A stretch of 63,046 bases of DNA from a virus. The notes under the pieces are model-generated. The model did not search any database. It had not been told where the DNA came from and saw only the letters and a program-made list of their open reading frames with translations. The stretch covers positions 1-63,046 of IMG/VR virus record IMGVR_UViG_3300020171_000006, one strand, 5' to 3'. Both the position numbers and the translations under genes were made by a program. Positions 14,756 through 23,506 of the stretch are shown here, in pieces (the first letter of the stretch is position 1; every line of letters begins with the position of its first letter).

Positions 14756-15209
14756 TTTTATTTTAAAACATTATATTCAAATTTGGGAAGTAGAAGATTT
14801 AATAAATGAGGGCTATCTTATGTTAAGTAAAATAAGAGGAAAATATAAAGAGAATTTATATACTAAATATACAACTTTTCTTTATAGTCAACTTACATAT
14901 CATTTTCTAAATATAACAAGAAAGGATCGGTCGGGAGTGGTTATAACTATGGAAGATTTTAATGAATATATTGATACTGTAGAATCACAAGGAATAATGA
15001 GTTATCCACCCGCTATTTTGAAAGAAGTATCAGAAGAAGCAAGAGCACTTTTTGATGCTGCCGCAAATATGCCACAAGGATTATTTGATTATCTTAATTC
15101 AATGGTTGTAGGAAATCTATCATATAATAGATGTATTTGCAAATATGTTGGAATTCCACAGTACAGATTCAAGCAATATAAGAATGAAATTAAGGAAAAT
15201 ATATTATAG
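14712..15209 (+). CDS. Sigma-factor-like protein
   Basis: 165 residues, AAGGAG before ATG 14712, overlapping the primase 3' end by 44 bases. Residues 20-70 (VEDLINEGYLML..KYTTFLYSQLTYHFL) look like sigma-70 region 2, where DL..EG..L and the Phe/Tyr-rich helix are typical. The C terminus (NRCICKYVGIPQYRFKQYKNEI) resembles a region 4 helix-turn-helix. It could redirect host RNA polymerase to late promoters. The assignment rests on motif shape. Confidence 0.5.
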   Translation: MSAEELGILRKAASDFILKHYIQIWEVEDLINEGYLMLSKIRGKYKENLYTKYTTFLYSQLTYHFLNITRKDRSGVVITMEDFNEYIDTVESQGIMSYPPAILKEVSEEARALFDAAANMPQGLFDYLNSMVVGNLSYNRCICKYVGIPQYRFKQYKNEIKENIL

Positions 15210-15383
15210 TTTTCCTTCATTTCCACGCCAGTTACCTAAACCATAACCAAGAAGTAATGTTCCAAAACCAATAGTGGCATCTGACATCGGTTCGGTAATT
15301 TTATTCATTTTCATAGCGATCCCACTGACAACAATTATGCTTCCTATAATTGTTCGCCAGTGGGGTCTTTTTTTATCCACCAT
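15204..15383 (-). CDS. Small membrane protein at the end of the lysis cluster
   Basis: 59 residues, ATG at 15383 on the minus strand with GAGGAT upstream, stop TAA at 15204-15206. Two weak hydrophobic segments (RTIIGSIIVVSGIAM and IGFGTLLLGYGLG). It overlaps the holin-like gene at its start, and the sigma-like gene by 6 bases tail to tail. A plus-strand terminator lies inside it. Possibly a holin or antiholin partner. Confidence 0.55.
   Translation of the reverse strand: MVDKKRPHWRTIIGSIIVVSGIAMKMNKITEPMSDATIGFGTLLLGYGLGNWRGNEGKL
15321..15374 (+). terminator. Intrinsic terminator for the rightward arm
   Basis: CCCACTG 15321-15327 pairs with CAGTGGG 15358-15364, and inside it ACAATTAT 15331-15338 pairs with ATAATTGT 15346-15353 around a 7-base loop. 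Then comes a run of seven T (15368-15374). It lies 112 bases past the stop of the sigma-like gene, where the rightward arm ends. Confidence 0.85.
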
Positions 15384-15588
15384 TTAATTTATCCTCTAAA
15401 CGACCAAATCTTCTTTCCACTTCTTTATGCTTTTCATTACAAAGATTTGCCCACTGTTTATTTTCTTTTAACTCATTTATAGAATCTCTCAAACCATTGA
15501 TTTGAATTTTAACAATGTATAAACCAATACCAACAATAACCCCACTTGGGCCACCATTCATTAAAATTCTAATAATTATATCTTCCAT
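15373..15588 (-). CDS. Holin-like membrane protein
   Basis: 71 residues. One membrane helix (about 3-28, with GGPSGVIVGIGLYIV) followed by a charged coiled coil (INGLRDSINELKENK.. to RLEDKLNGG). This plan matches small BhlA/XhlA-type holin-like proteins. It lies directly downstream of the M15 endolysin, which supports a lysis role. The stop overlaps the start of the 59-residue gene. Confidence 0.6.
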   Translation of the reverse strand: MEDIIIRILMNGGPSGVIVGIGLYIVKIQINGLRDSINELKENKQWANLCNEKHKEVERRFGRLEDKLNGG

Positions 15589-15596
15589 AATTTCTC

Positions 15597-16124
15597 CTAA
15601 CTTTTTATAACCTCTAACATTTCTTCCATACGTCTATATGCGTTATCCTTATCTCTCCACCACAATGCTTTTGGAAATTTAATATCTCTGCTGTCAACAT
15701 GAATTCCAGGAGTATTCCAGCATGGGTAAACTCCTATACCAGTAAAGTCAAATCTCAGGGCAATATGAAACTGATACAACCAATGGAAATCCCCTAATAC
15801 CTTTTTATAAAGTACAAAGTCAACAGCCTTTCCCTTTCCATGCTGTCCAGTATCATCATCTCTATAATCGCTATTAATTTTATGTTGCAATCCCATAGAT
15901 GAACAGAATTTAAGCATGTGTTCAAGCATGTCTATAATAACCAGTTCCATCTTCTCAAAATTATTGAACTGATCTATACGTAAAGTTGGCCATCTGTAAA
16001 TCCATTGTTCAAGCGGAATATCACCCACATAAACAGGAATAGGAGGTTTCTCAGGAATGATTTCAGGTTCTTTTGGCATTGGTTTCTTTCTGATTATAAA
16101 TATTCTTTTAAATATATTAAACAA
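15597..16124 (-). CDS. Endolysin, M15-type peptidase
   Basis: 175 residues. After a basic N terminus and a Pro-rich linker (KEPEIIPEKPPIPVY), the catalytic part has SDYRDDDTGQHGKGKAVDF (H95, D102 as Zn ligands) and GIHVDSR (H142). That is the layout of M15 D-Ala-D-Ala carboxypeptidase-like phage lysins, which cut peptide bridges of the wall. The N-terminal 14 residues are hydrophobic-basic and might associate with the membrane. Next to the holin-like gene. Confidence 0.75.
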   Translation of the reverse strand: MFNIFKRIFIIRKKPMPKEPEIIPEKPPIPVYVGDIPLEQWIYRWPTLRIDQFNNFEKMELVIIDMLEHMLKFCSSMGLQHKINSDYRDDDTGQHGKGKAVDFVLYKKVLGDFHWLYQFHIALRFDFTGIGVYPCWNTPGIHVDSRDIKFPKALWWRDKDNAYRRMEEMLEVIKS

Positions 16125-17123
16125 TTATAATCTCCACGATATACAAATGTAACCGGAACCACCGCTGCCACCCGAAAAGCCACCGGCAGAATTTGATGCT
16201 GCTCCTGAACCACCGCCCCCAGAGTTTGCGGCCGCAGTAATCCCATCCCCAGAATACGCTCTACCTGCTGCACCAGCACCATAGCTTCCACCGCCACTAC
16301 CACTATCGCCAGCCGCGCCCCCCGGGCCTACACAATCTCCCCCAGCAGTACTGGCGCCGCTACTGCCTCCGCCGCCACCAATACGTACAAAGCATGCAGA
16401 ACCACCGAACGAAGTTCCGCGAGCACCAGCTGCCCCACCAGTAACTCCTGTTTGACCACCCGTTCCCCCTGTATGTACGGAACCCTTTGAGCCTAATTTA
16501 CCACCATAAGCAGTGAATAATGCGGCAAATGTAGTTGATACCCCATCCACACCATTATTATCTGCGGCACCGCCCCCACTTCCACCAGTTCCCACAGAAT
16601 ACGCTAACGATGCTGCTGGAACAACTTTATAATCTTTGATAGCAACAACCTCTCCACCTCCACCACCACCACCATATTGAGAGGCGGCATTTGTACACCC
16701 TCCGGCTCCACCACCAGCTCCCACAATCAGCACATCACAAACATATACCCCTGCTGGAACCGTCCAGTTGCCCGACCCGGTTGTGTATTTCTGGATAGTA
16801 AGAGCACCAGCTAATCCTGATGTAAGTTTTCCTTGAATAACAATAACATCACTTCTAATTTTATCAACGTCTACATCCATACCTATTAAATCAGAACGTA
16901 TATCTTTCAATGAACTTGCAGCACTAATAAGGTCACTTGCCGCATTATGAATTAGAACTAAATCACTTCTAATATCTTTCAATGAACTTGCGGCGCTTAT
17001 AATATCCGATGCAGCATTATGAATTAATACCAAATCTGAGGCAATATTATTCAAATTAGAATCTATTGTTACAAGATCTGATTTACATCTCCTTGCCTCA
17101 TTATAAGCCAAAATAGAACTCAT
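16125..17123 (-). CDS. Tail fibre-like protein, coiled-coil repeats and Gly-rich domain
   Basis: 332 residues. Residues 1-100 are SDLV-type heptad repeats (LVLIHNAASDLISAASSL occurs twice with small changes). Then WTVPAGVYVCDVLIVGAGGGAGG opens a Gly-rich domain of about 200 residues, like Gly-rich adhesin or fibre tips. DNA at 16906-16967 repeats 32013-32074 in another fibre-like gene (60 of 62 bases). Its place after the hub gene suggests receptor binding. Confidence 0.65.
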   Translation of the reverse strand: MSSILAYNEARRCKSDLVTIDSNLNNIASDLVLIHNAASDIISAASSLKDIRSDLVLIHNAASDLISAASSLKDIRSDLIGMDVDVDKIRSDVIVIQGKLTSGLAGALTIQKYTTGSGNWTVPAGVYVCDVLIVGAGGGAGGCTNAASQYGGGGGGGEVVAIKDYKVVPAASLAYSVGTGGSGGGAADNNGVDGVSTTFAALFTAYGGKLGSKGSVHTGGTGGQTGVTGGAAGARGTSFGGSACFVRIGGGGGSSGASTAGGDCVGPGGAAGDSGSGGGSYGAGAAGRAYSGDGITAAANSGGGGSGAASNSAGGFSGGSGGSGYICISWRL

Positions 17124-17473
17124 GTTATTGCCCTCCCGATAGCGGTTACTTTTCCGCTGGTATAAGTGTATGTTTCCGTAACAGTTATATTAAGTTCCCC
17201 GGCACTAAACACCCATGCTATTGATGTTAACTGTTCCCCTGTATATGAGCAAGTTCCCACTAATGTAATGTCATATCCGGCATCCCCAGCAGGAGAATTA
17301 TCAGTGAGGGTCATTGTATTTATCTTATCCCCTGTATAAGCAATAACATAATCAGAATCATGTGTAGGGATACCCTCTGCTGCTGCTTTCAATTCCGCCA
17401 TCATACTATTATGATGTACTGCTGCAACAGTTGTTACATTTGCAGTTACTACCGCTGTTTTTGTATATGCCAT
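17120..17473 (-). CDS. Hypothetical tail-associated protein
   Basis: 117 residues, ATGA overlap with the fibre gene after it. Thr/Val-rich, beta-like sequence (VTETYTYTSGKVTAIGRAIT at the C terminus) typical of small virion proteins. Its place between hub and fibre genes suggests a tail-tip part. No family recognised. Confidence 0.55.
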   Translation of the reverse strand: MAYTKTAVVTANVTTVAAVHHNSMMAELKAAAEGIPTHDSDYVIAYTGDKINTMTLTDNSPAGDAGYDITLVGTCSYTGEQLTSIAWVFSAGELNITVTETYTYTSGKVTAIGRAIT

Positions 17474-17484
17474 TTATAAACCTC

Positions 17485-17946
17485 TTATGCCAATGTTACT
17501 ATGCAATTTACTGTCATGGTTTCAGAAGTTGTTTTAACTTCTGATATAGCTGCATAATTGATTAATGTTCCAGAATCAGGAGTAGCGGAAGCAGTACCTC
17601 CAAATAAACCAAATCCTGTTAATGTGCCAATAGCGTCTGCTGCTCCAAAAAATGAAGTTGTAGAAACTATTCCACCACTGGAACTTATTGCTGCTAATGT
17701 TACTCTATCAAGTTCTGTTACTAATATAGTTGCTACCGCAGGATTAGCGGGGAATGCTCCTGTACATACCGCTCCATAAGTAATATAAGTAGTCATCCAA
17801 TTAGCAGTTGCAGCTTTACCAGTAGCAGTAATAGTATTCTTATAATAACTATATCGCTTTTTTCCTGTATAAATATTTTGAAATATTATCTTAATATTGC
17901 AATCAGTAATATTCTGCTTTTCATTTATTTTAATAGTTTTACCCAT
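17485..17946 (-). CDS. Hypothetical tail-associated protein
   Basis: 153 residues from ATG 17946, with AGGTG upstream; an earlier ATG at 17961 is possible. A basic N-terminal beta part, then an Ala/Thr/Gly-rich segment with little charge. The neighbours are virion proteins, so it is probably a tail-tip or fibre component. Confidence 0.5.
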   Translation of the reverse strand: MGKTIKINEKQNITDCNIKIIFQNIYTGKKRYSYYKNTITATGKAATANWMTTYITYGAVCTGAFPANPAVATILVTELDRVTLAAISSSGGIVSTTSFFGAADAIGTLTGFGLFGGTASATPDSGTLINYAAISEVKTTSETMTVNCIVTLA

Positions 17947-18148
17947 ATGTGCACCTATCATAAATTGCTATTACTTCATCGTATTTAACCGGATGTGCAG
18001 CTTTTATTACAGTAACAGAATCAGTAAGAGTAATAGTTTCCTTTATAATTTTTATAATATAGATAAGTTCATCCTCTCGATATTCAACAATATTCATCTG
18101 CTGTTTTGCAAGACTCATTACTAAATCAATAATATCATCAGTCGCCAT
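17939..18148 (-). CDS. Small hypothetical protein in tail cluster
   Basis: 69 residues from ATG 18148 with GAGGG upstream; the start lies inside the 3' end of the hub gene and the stop inside the next gene. Acidic helix at the N terminus, then a Thr/Ile-rich part. Function unknown. Confidence 0.5.
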   Translation of the reverse strand: MATDDIIDLVMSLAKQQMNIVEYREDELIYIIKIIKETITLTDSVTVIKAAHPVKYDEVIAIYDRCTYG

Positions 18149-19421
18149 AATTACCCTCAAAGTTTATTGAATATCTTAATATATTATTTCCTAAATCTTC
18201 TATATAAACCTGAGTAATAAAATAAGTATCATTATAACGATAAGCGGAACTATCAGGATTAGTAATATTTAAAACAATCTTCTGCCCGGCTTTGAACCCA
18301 TAATAATTAACAATGGAAACAGACCCTTCTATTCGTGGGAATGCCCATTTATATAATTCTCGCATTGCTTTTCTTGTTCCAAAAAATACCGAATCTACTG
18401 TATTATCTTTAATCACATATTCGTAAACACCATCCCCACCTTCAACAGCAGCTAAATGAGATTGGGAAGCTTCATCATCAACTCGAATAATTAAAGGATA
18501 TGCAAATTTCATTGTTATGTTTAATACAATACCATTAGCAGGAGTTGTCTCGGCAGCAGCACAAAATAATGTTTGGTCATAATAATTATAAAAATAAGCA
18601 AATGAACCATCATCGGCATCAATATTTTCTCTACCAAGTATTTTTGCATCCCCATCTACTGTAAGAGAAATGCTTTTAGGTTTATATGGTAATGTCCAAT
18701 ATCGAGATTCACCGTTGCCAACAAATTTTACCGTTTGATTACCTGATTCTAAATCACCGCCCTGAAAATAAACTGTATTTCGTATCTGAGTATAATCAGA
18801 ATATATTCGCAGGGAATCAAAATAAGTTTTAAGATTAGCATCAGTTATTTCTAATGGGGCAGGAGTACCTAAAGAGGCATGAAAAAAATGTATATCTTTA
18901 TCTTTATCTATATACCATTCATAGCCTTCCATTTCTGCTAATTCTCTTACGCAATCGGATGGTTTTCTATAATTAAATAATATATCAAGTTCATGCTGTG
19001 GATAGGATATAATATTATTCATTGTAAAACCAATAGCAGGATCAGTAAAATTATCTATAATATGACTTACCACTGTATGAATTGTAGGTACAAATGAAGG
19101 ACTTAAAAGATCACTTTTATAATGTTCTTTAACCAATCGCCTATCAAATAATCGCCAATATCCAATACAGGAAAGTACATAACTCACTGTTTCCGGAGCA
19201 ACATATTCTCTTGTAATTGTAGATATAATCCCACTAAATAAATTCTGGATAGTATCATCAAGATAAATCTGTACATCATTTCCTTCTACTGGTTCGGTAG
19301 AAGGATTAACTAATTTAAATGATGCAGTATTAGAATTAGTAGTAGCCCTATCATAAATGGCAAGAGAACCACCCTGAATTATAACTTCTGTAGAATCCAC
19401 TGTACAATAAATAACACTCAT
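18138..19421 (-). CDS. Baseplate hub or tail protein
   Basis: 427 residues, beginning on the last base of the tape measure stop. Mixed beta sequence with an N-terminal part (LAIYDRATTNSNTASFKLV), a central region with VRELAEMEGYEWYIDKDKDIHFFH and a C-terminal beta domain (FKAGQKIVLNITN). This plan is like gp27/Tal-type hub proteins that follow tape measure genes in siphophages. Assignment from position and general sequence character. Confidence 0.55.
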   Translation of the reverse strand: MSVIYCTVDSTEVIIQGGSLAIYDRATTNSNTASFKLVNPSTEPVEGNDVQIYLDDTIQNLFSGIISTITREYVAPETVSYVLSCIGYWRLFDRRLVKEHYKSDLLSPSFVPTIHTVVSHIIDNFTDPAIGFTMNNIISYPQHELDILFNYRKPSDCVRELAEMEGYEWYIDKDKDIHFFHASLGTPAPLEITDANLKTYFDSLRIYSDYTQIRNTVYFQGGDLESGNQTVKFVGNGESRYWTLPYKPKSISLTVDGDAKILGRENIDADDGSFAYFYNYYDQTLFCAAAETTPANGIVLNITMKFAYPLIIRVDDEASQSHLAAVEGGDGVYEYVIKDNTVDSVFFGTRKAMRELYKWAFPRIEGSVSIVNYYGFKAGQKIVLNITNPDSSAYRYNDTYFITQVYIEDLGNNILRYSINFEGNYGD

Positions 19422-22400
19422 TAAAGTATCGAGTATGTTTGTTGCATTCTCGCCCTTCTGGTTATACTTTCAACTATTTTACTTGCAAGACGGTCGGCGT
19501 CATTATCATTCAAAATTGTATTTCCGGTTACATAAATATTGATTGCGCCACCTTGATTTGCGCTATGTCTGGAATCACTTCTTGTAAGAACTTCCTCACC
19601 ACCATGAACAATAGCAGGAATAGGTCTTCCAATCATACCCTTTACAATTCCACCAAATTGATAACCAGGAATCCCCATTGCAGACAATTCTTCTTCGGTA
19701 TATTGCTGCGCAAGAGTTGGCGGGTTATAAGCACCCATAGCTGCCATTTCTGCAGTAGTCTTACCTTGTAAAGTACCAAATCCAGTATATTGATCTCCAA
19801 GTGCTGGTTTATCAAGTCCAAGACCTTCTCTTGTCTTACGATACATTGTTTCAAGAAATCCTTTAGGATCTTCCGTAACCCTCTTCCAAGCATCATATAT
19901 AGCCCATAAAGAACCAAGAATTATTAATGCTGGTCCTAATGCAGTTAAAACAGCAGTGGCGAGGGTTGCTGCAAAAGTAGCAATAGCAGTTATAACAGCA
20001 GGAGAAGTAAAGGAAGAGGCAAGAGCTCTAGTAAATTCCCATATTCCAGCTAATTTTGCTATAAACCATTTAATAGCGTCTCCTACAAAACCAGATTTTA
20101 ATGCATCAACAATACTTTGAGCAAGAGTCCAAAGTACAGAAAACTTACTAATGAACCATTTAATAATATTCCAGACCCAACTAGATTCTAATGCATCAAC
20201 TATTGATTTTGCTAATGTCCAAAGTACAGAAAACTTACTAATGAACCATTTAATAGTATCCCATACCCAACCAGATTTCAAAGCATCCACAATACTTCCA
20301 GCCAATTTCCACAATACCGAGAATTTTCCTACAAACCATAGAATTGTAGTTTGAACCCAATCAGATTGTAAAGCATCAACAATCCATTTTCCTAATGTAA
20401 TAGCAGTTTGAAGAATAAGAGCAAAAGCTGCTGCGCCAAGGTAAATAAAAGGATCAATAAGCTGATTATAAATCCATTTTCCTAATGTAATAGCTGTTTG
20501 AAGTATTAAAGCAAAGGCGGCACATCCTATTGATACAATAGGACTTACTAATTCTCTATAAATCCATTTTCCTAATTCAATAAATCCCTGAAGTATTAAA
20601 GAAAAAGCAGCACATCCAGCTTTAACAATAGGACTTACTAATTCTCTATAAATCCATTTTCCTAAATCTCTTAATTCTTCCCAAACTTTTTCTCCAATCC
20701 ATTTACAAGCATCTTCTACAATTTTTAAATGAAAAGTATCATAAATCCATTTTCCTAAGTCTTTCATTCCTTCCCAAACTTTACTACCTACCCAGGCGTA
20801 TGCCTTCATTGCAGTATCACTTGTAAAAACATTCCACAATGCATTAGCAAGACCGCCTATTGCCTTTAATTCAAGCTGGGTCATTAACATTGCACCAATA
20901 TCAGCAGCGGCATCCGAGGCATTATTTCTTAGATTATTCCAAATTTCTCTCCAATTACCTACAAGAATATCACGATTAAACCAAAATGCTACATTCTCTA
21001 ATTCCCATTTAATTCGGTAAGCAATATCCTTGAAAGTCTCTTCTGCATATAATCGTATCCTTTCAAATACTCCAGGGGGGGTTTCGCTTGTAAATGTAGT
21101 AAGAAGAGCTGTAGTATCAATAGGTAAAAATCCACGTGCTTCCAATTCAAGATTTCTTTCCCATTCTTCCCGAAGTCTGGCACGTTCAATTTCCACTAAT
21201 CGTATAGCTTTTGCTTCTTTCTCTGCTCCTATTACCATATTTTTCTGGTACTCTTGAAAATTAGCATATTCAGTCTGCATTGCAGAAATTTCATCTCTAT
21301 TTCTTGCAAATGCTTTTGTTACATCATCAAGAGAATTCGTTAATTCCTTATTATCAAATATAGCTGCTTCAGTAGTAGGAGTAGTCCCTCCGGCTTCCAT
21401 TTCTTCCATTGTTTTATAAATAGTACCAGAGGGTCTACTATAAGCTAAACCCTGCATTTTCTTTTCTTTAACAAAAGGCATTTTCTCCCATAAATCTTTT
21501 ACTGCTCCCATTATTACTTTTAAATCATTCCAGTAAGCAATAGCAAGAGTAACAGCAACTGCCATTGCAGTAAATCCAATAATAAGAGGTCCTGATATAG
21601 GAGTAAGTAAAGTAGCCATAGCAGTAAAAATTCCTGCTGTTGCTGCAGCTTTTACAATTAATGCTCCAGATAGTAAAAGTAAAATTCCACCAATAGCTAA
21701 TGATAATGCGCCTATTGCTGCTGTTAAACCTATAATAGTATTTGTTAATCTTGGAAATGCTTCTGTAAATTTTAATGTAAGAGCTAAAACTCCCCCCATC
21801 ATTTCAAGTAAATCGCCTGTTATTGGAATAAATACTTCACCAAGTCTCTTTATAAGTATATCAAGGGAAGAAGTAAAAGTTTTAAATTTATTAATTAAAG
21901 TATCCATCATAACGTCAAAAGCTTCTTGTGATGCCCCAGCAACTTCACCCATTAGTACAAGGTCTTCACTAAAACGTTGAGCACCTTTACCAGTAAGAAT
22001 CAGTATAGCATTAACCGCTCTCATTTCTGGAATAAGTTTAAAAAGTACATCAGCGCTCGCACCAGTTTCTTCTGTCAATTTATTAAAAACAGGAATTAAA
22101 CCATCAGCTGATATAGTCATTCCATCAAGAATTTCAATTAAATCTTCTGATGGTGTTGCAAGAGAAGAAAAGGCACCTCTTATACCTACAATAGCTTCCT
22201 CTGTTGAAATACCACTAAATGTTAATGTGGCGATCATAGCAGCTAATTCTTCAAAAGAAACACCTAATCCTGCTGCAATTGGAATAGCCCTTGCAAGAAC
22301 AGGTCCCATTTCAGCAACTGTTGTTTTACCTCTATTTTGAGTCGTTATTAATATGTCCATGACATTAACCGCATCTTCTACGGACTTTCCATAAGCATTA

Positions 22401-22852
22401 ATAACAGTTGTCAAAATATCAACAGCAGTTGTTGTATCGGTAAAACCACCAATAGCTAATTTTGTAGCATCATTTAAAAAGGTAACTGCTTTTGTAGCTT
22501 CTACACCTGCAGATACTGCTTGATATAAAGCATCAGTAAGTTCATTTACACTTTGAGGACGTTGCATAGCAAGAGTTTTTAACTCTTTATTCATTCCAGC
22601 AAGTACTACTGTATTATTATTTATTAGAGTGGCAACTTTAGCAAGACGATATTCAAAGTCGGAGGCGGATTTAGTAGCAAGAACAAAAACACCTGTTATA
22701 ATAGCACCAAATGCGGTGAAGGCTACCCCTGCCCTTAGTATATTCGCCTGATGCTTCTCCAGCGAATTACCAACTTTTTTCATTCCTGCTTCAAACTTAG
22801 TGGCATCAGCTACAATATCATATCGTAACCTGCCACCTAATACATCAGCCAT
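19421..22852 (-). CDS. Tail tape measure protein
   Basis: 1143 residues. The N-terminal 350 residues match the TP901-type tape measure region (LAKVATLINNNTVVLAG.., AVSAGVEATKAV, FEELAAMIATLTFSGISTEEA). Hydrophobic segments lie at about 375-440. The C-terminal half holds tandem repeats of about 35-40 residues (LGKWIYRELVSPIV and WFISKFSVLWTLA), also visible as DNA repeats at 20100-20760. By the usual 1.5 angstrom per residue rule the tail would be about 170 nm long. ATG overlaps the stop of the frameshifted chaperone (TAATG). Confidence 0.9.
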   Translation of the reverse strand: MADVLGGRLRYDIVADATKFEAGMKKVGNSLEKHQANILRAGVAFTAFGAIITGVFVLATKSASDFEYRLAKVATLINNNTVVLAGMNKELKTLAMQRPQSVNELTDALYQAVSAGVEATKAVTFLNDATKLAIGGFTDTTTAVDILTTVINAYGKSVEDAVNVMDILITTQNRGKTTVAEMGPVLARAIPIAAGLGVSFEELAAMIATLTFSGISTEEAIVGIRGAFSSLATPSEDLIEILDGMTISADGLIPVFNKLTEETGASADVLFKLIPEMRAVNAILILTGKGAQRFSEDLVLMGEVAGASQEAFDVMMDTLINKFKTFTSSLDILIKRLGEVFIPITGDLLEMMGGVLALTLKFTEAFPRLTNTIIGLTAAIGALSLAIGGILLLLSGALIVKAAATAGIFTAMATLLTPISGPLIIGFTAMAVAVTLAIAYWNDLKVIMGAVKDLWEKMPFVKEKKMQGLAYSRPSGTIYKTMEEMEAGGTTPTTEAAIFDNKELTNSLDDVTKAFARNRDEISAMQTEYANFQEYQKNMVIGAEKEAKAIRLVEIERARLREEWERNLELEARGFLPIDTTALLTTFTSETPPGVFERIRLYAEETFKDIAYRIKWELENVAFWFNRDILVGNWREIWNNLRNNASDAAADIGAMLMTQLELKAIGGLANALWNVFTSDTAMKAYAWVGSKVWEGMKDLGKWIYDTFHLKIVEDACKWIGEKVWEELRDLGKWIYRELVSPIVKAGCAAFSLILQGFIELGKWIYRELVSPIVSIGCAAFALILQTAITLGKWIYNQLIDPFIYLGAAAFALILQTAITLGKWIVDALQSDWVQTTILWFVGKFSVLWKLAGSIVDALKSGWVWDTIKWFISKFSVLWTLAKSIVDALESSWVWNIIKWFISKFSVLWTLAQSIVDALKSGFVGDAIKWFIAKLAGIWEFTRALASSFTSPAVITAIATFAATLATAVLTALGPALIILGSLWAIYDAWKRVTEDPKGFLETMYRKTREGLGLDKPALGDQYTGFGTLQGKTTAEMAAMGAYNPPTLAQQYTEEELSAMGIPGYQFGGIVKGMIGRPIPAIVHGGEEVLTRSDSRHSANQGGAINIYVTGNTILNDNDADRLASKIVESITRRARMQQTYSIL

Positions 22853-23482
22853 TAATTGCCCCGTCCTTCAGTTCTCTGCATATGTTTAATGCCCTCGATG
22901 CCTGTCTTAAATACAGGTTTATCCTGCTGTTTTTTCTGAGACTCTTTCATTCTATCAGATTCAATTTGACTACCTAATACTGCAACAGCAGCATCAAAAT
23001 TGATTTCCCATATTGAACTTTCCTGAATTATTTTAGATGGTCTTTGCCCATATCTTTGACAAAGACCATCTAATAACCCTACAAATTGCTCATTCTTCAG
23101 GAAAGGGAAGCAAATCTGGTGCTCCCGCTTCTGAAGAATTTATAACAAAGATTGCCTGTCGATCATTAAATGGAATTTCACCAACATCTTCAATGGTAAC
23201 GGGCGGGTTAACAAGAGATAGAACAGTAATTGAATTAATTAAATTAGTCATATTACTTAATTCAACTATTGACACTTTCTGTCCACCCTTTGCCATTTTA
23301 TTTGATGCTTCCATCGCTGTATTGAACATTTCTAATGGCAAATTACCAATAGAAACCTGTTCAATAAGACTTAACCTTTTCAATTCCACAGTTACCCCTG
23401 AAGGTAATTTATGAAATTCTGTCTTTTTGGATTTTGCTTTCCACTCAGAGAGTGAAATTGATCTTAAATCTTTCTTCTGCAT
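22852..23482 (-). CDS. Tail assembly chaperone, long form by +1 frameshift
   Basis: The region 22852-23110 holds a frame of about 83 codons (LLDGLCQRYGQRPSKIIQ.. to RTEGRGN) with no start codon near its beginning. It is in the +1 frame relative to the short chaperone and continues exactly to the tape measure start. At 23107-23104 the codon CCC is followed by T (CTT CCC TTT CCT), where a Pro tRNA could slip to CCT. The joined product would be about 209 residues. This is the gpG/gpGT arrangement seen before tape measure genes. Confidence 0.7.
23090..23482 (-). CDS. Tail assembly chaperone, short form
   Basis: 130 residues from ATG 23482 with AGGA upstream. Charged N terminus with KLPSGVTVELKRLSLIEQVSIG, typical of gpG-like chaperones, then helices, ending APDLLPFPEE. 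It lies between the tail tube gene and the tape measure gene as expected. The last codons hold the slip site for the long form. Confidence 0.75.
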   Translation of the reverse strand: MQKKDLRSISLSEWKAKSKKTEFHKLPSGVTVELKRLSLIEQVSIGNLPLEMFNTAMEASNKMAKGGQKVSIVELSNMTNLINSITVLSLVNPPVTIEDVGEIPFNDRQAIFVINSSEAGAPDLLPFPEE

Positions 23483-23506
23483 AATTGCTTTCCTCCGTTT
23501 AAAATG

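Noticed and set aside
20100-20760. CRISPR-like spaced repeats
   Set aside because: These are in-frame protein repeats of the tape measure gene with related, not unique, spacers.
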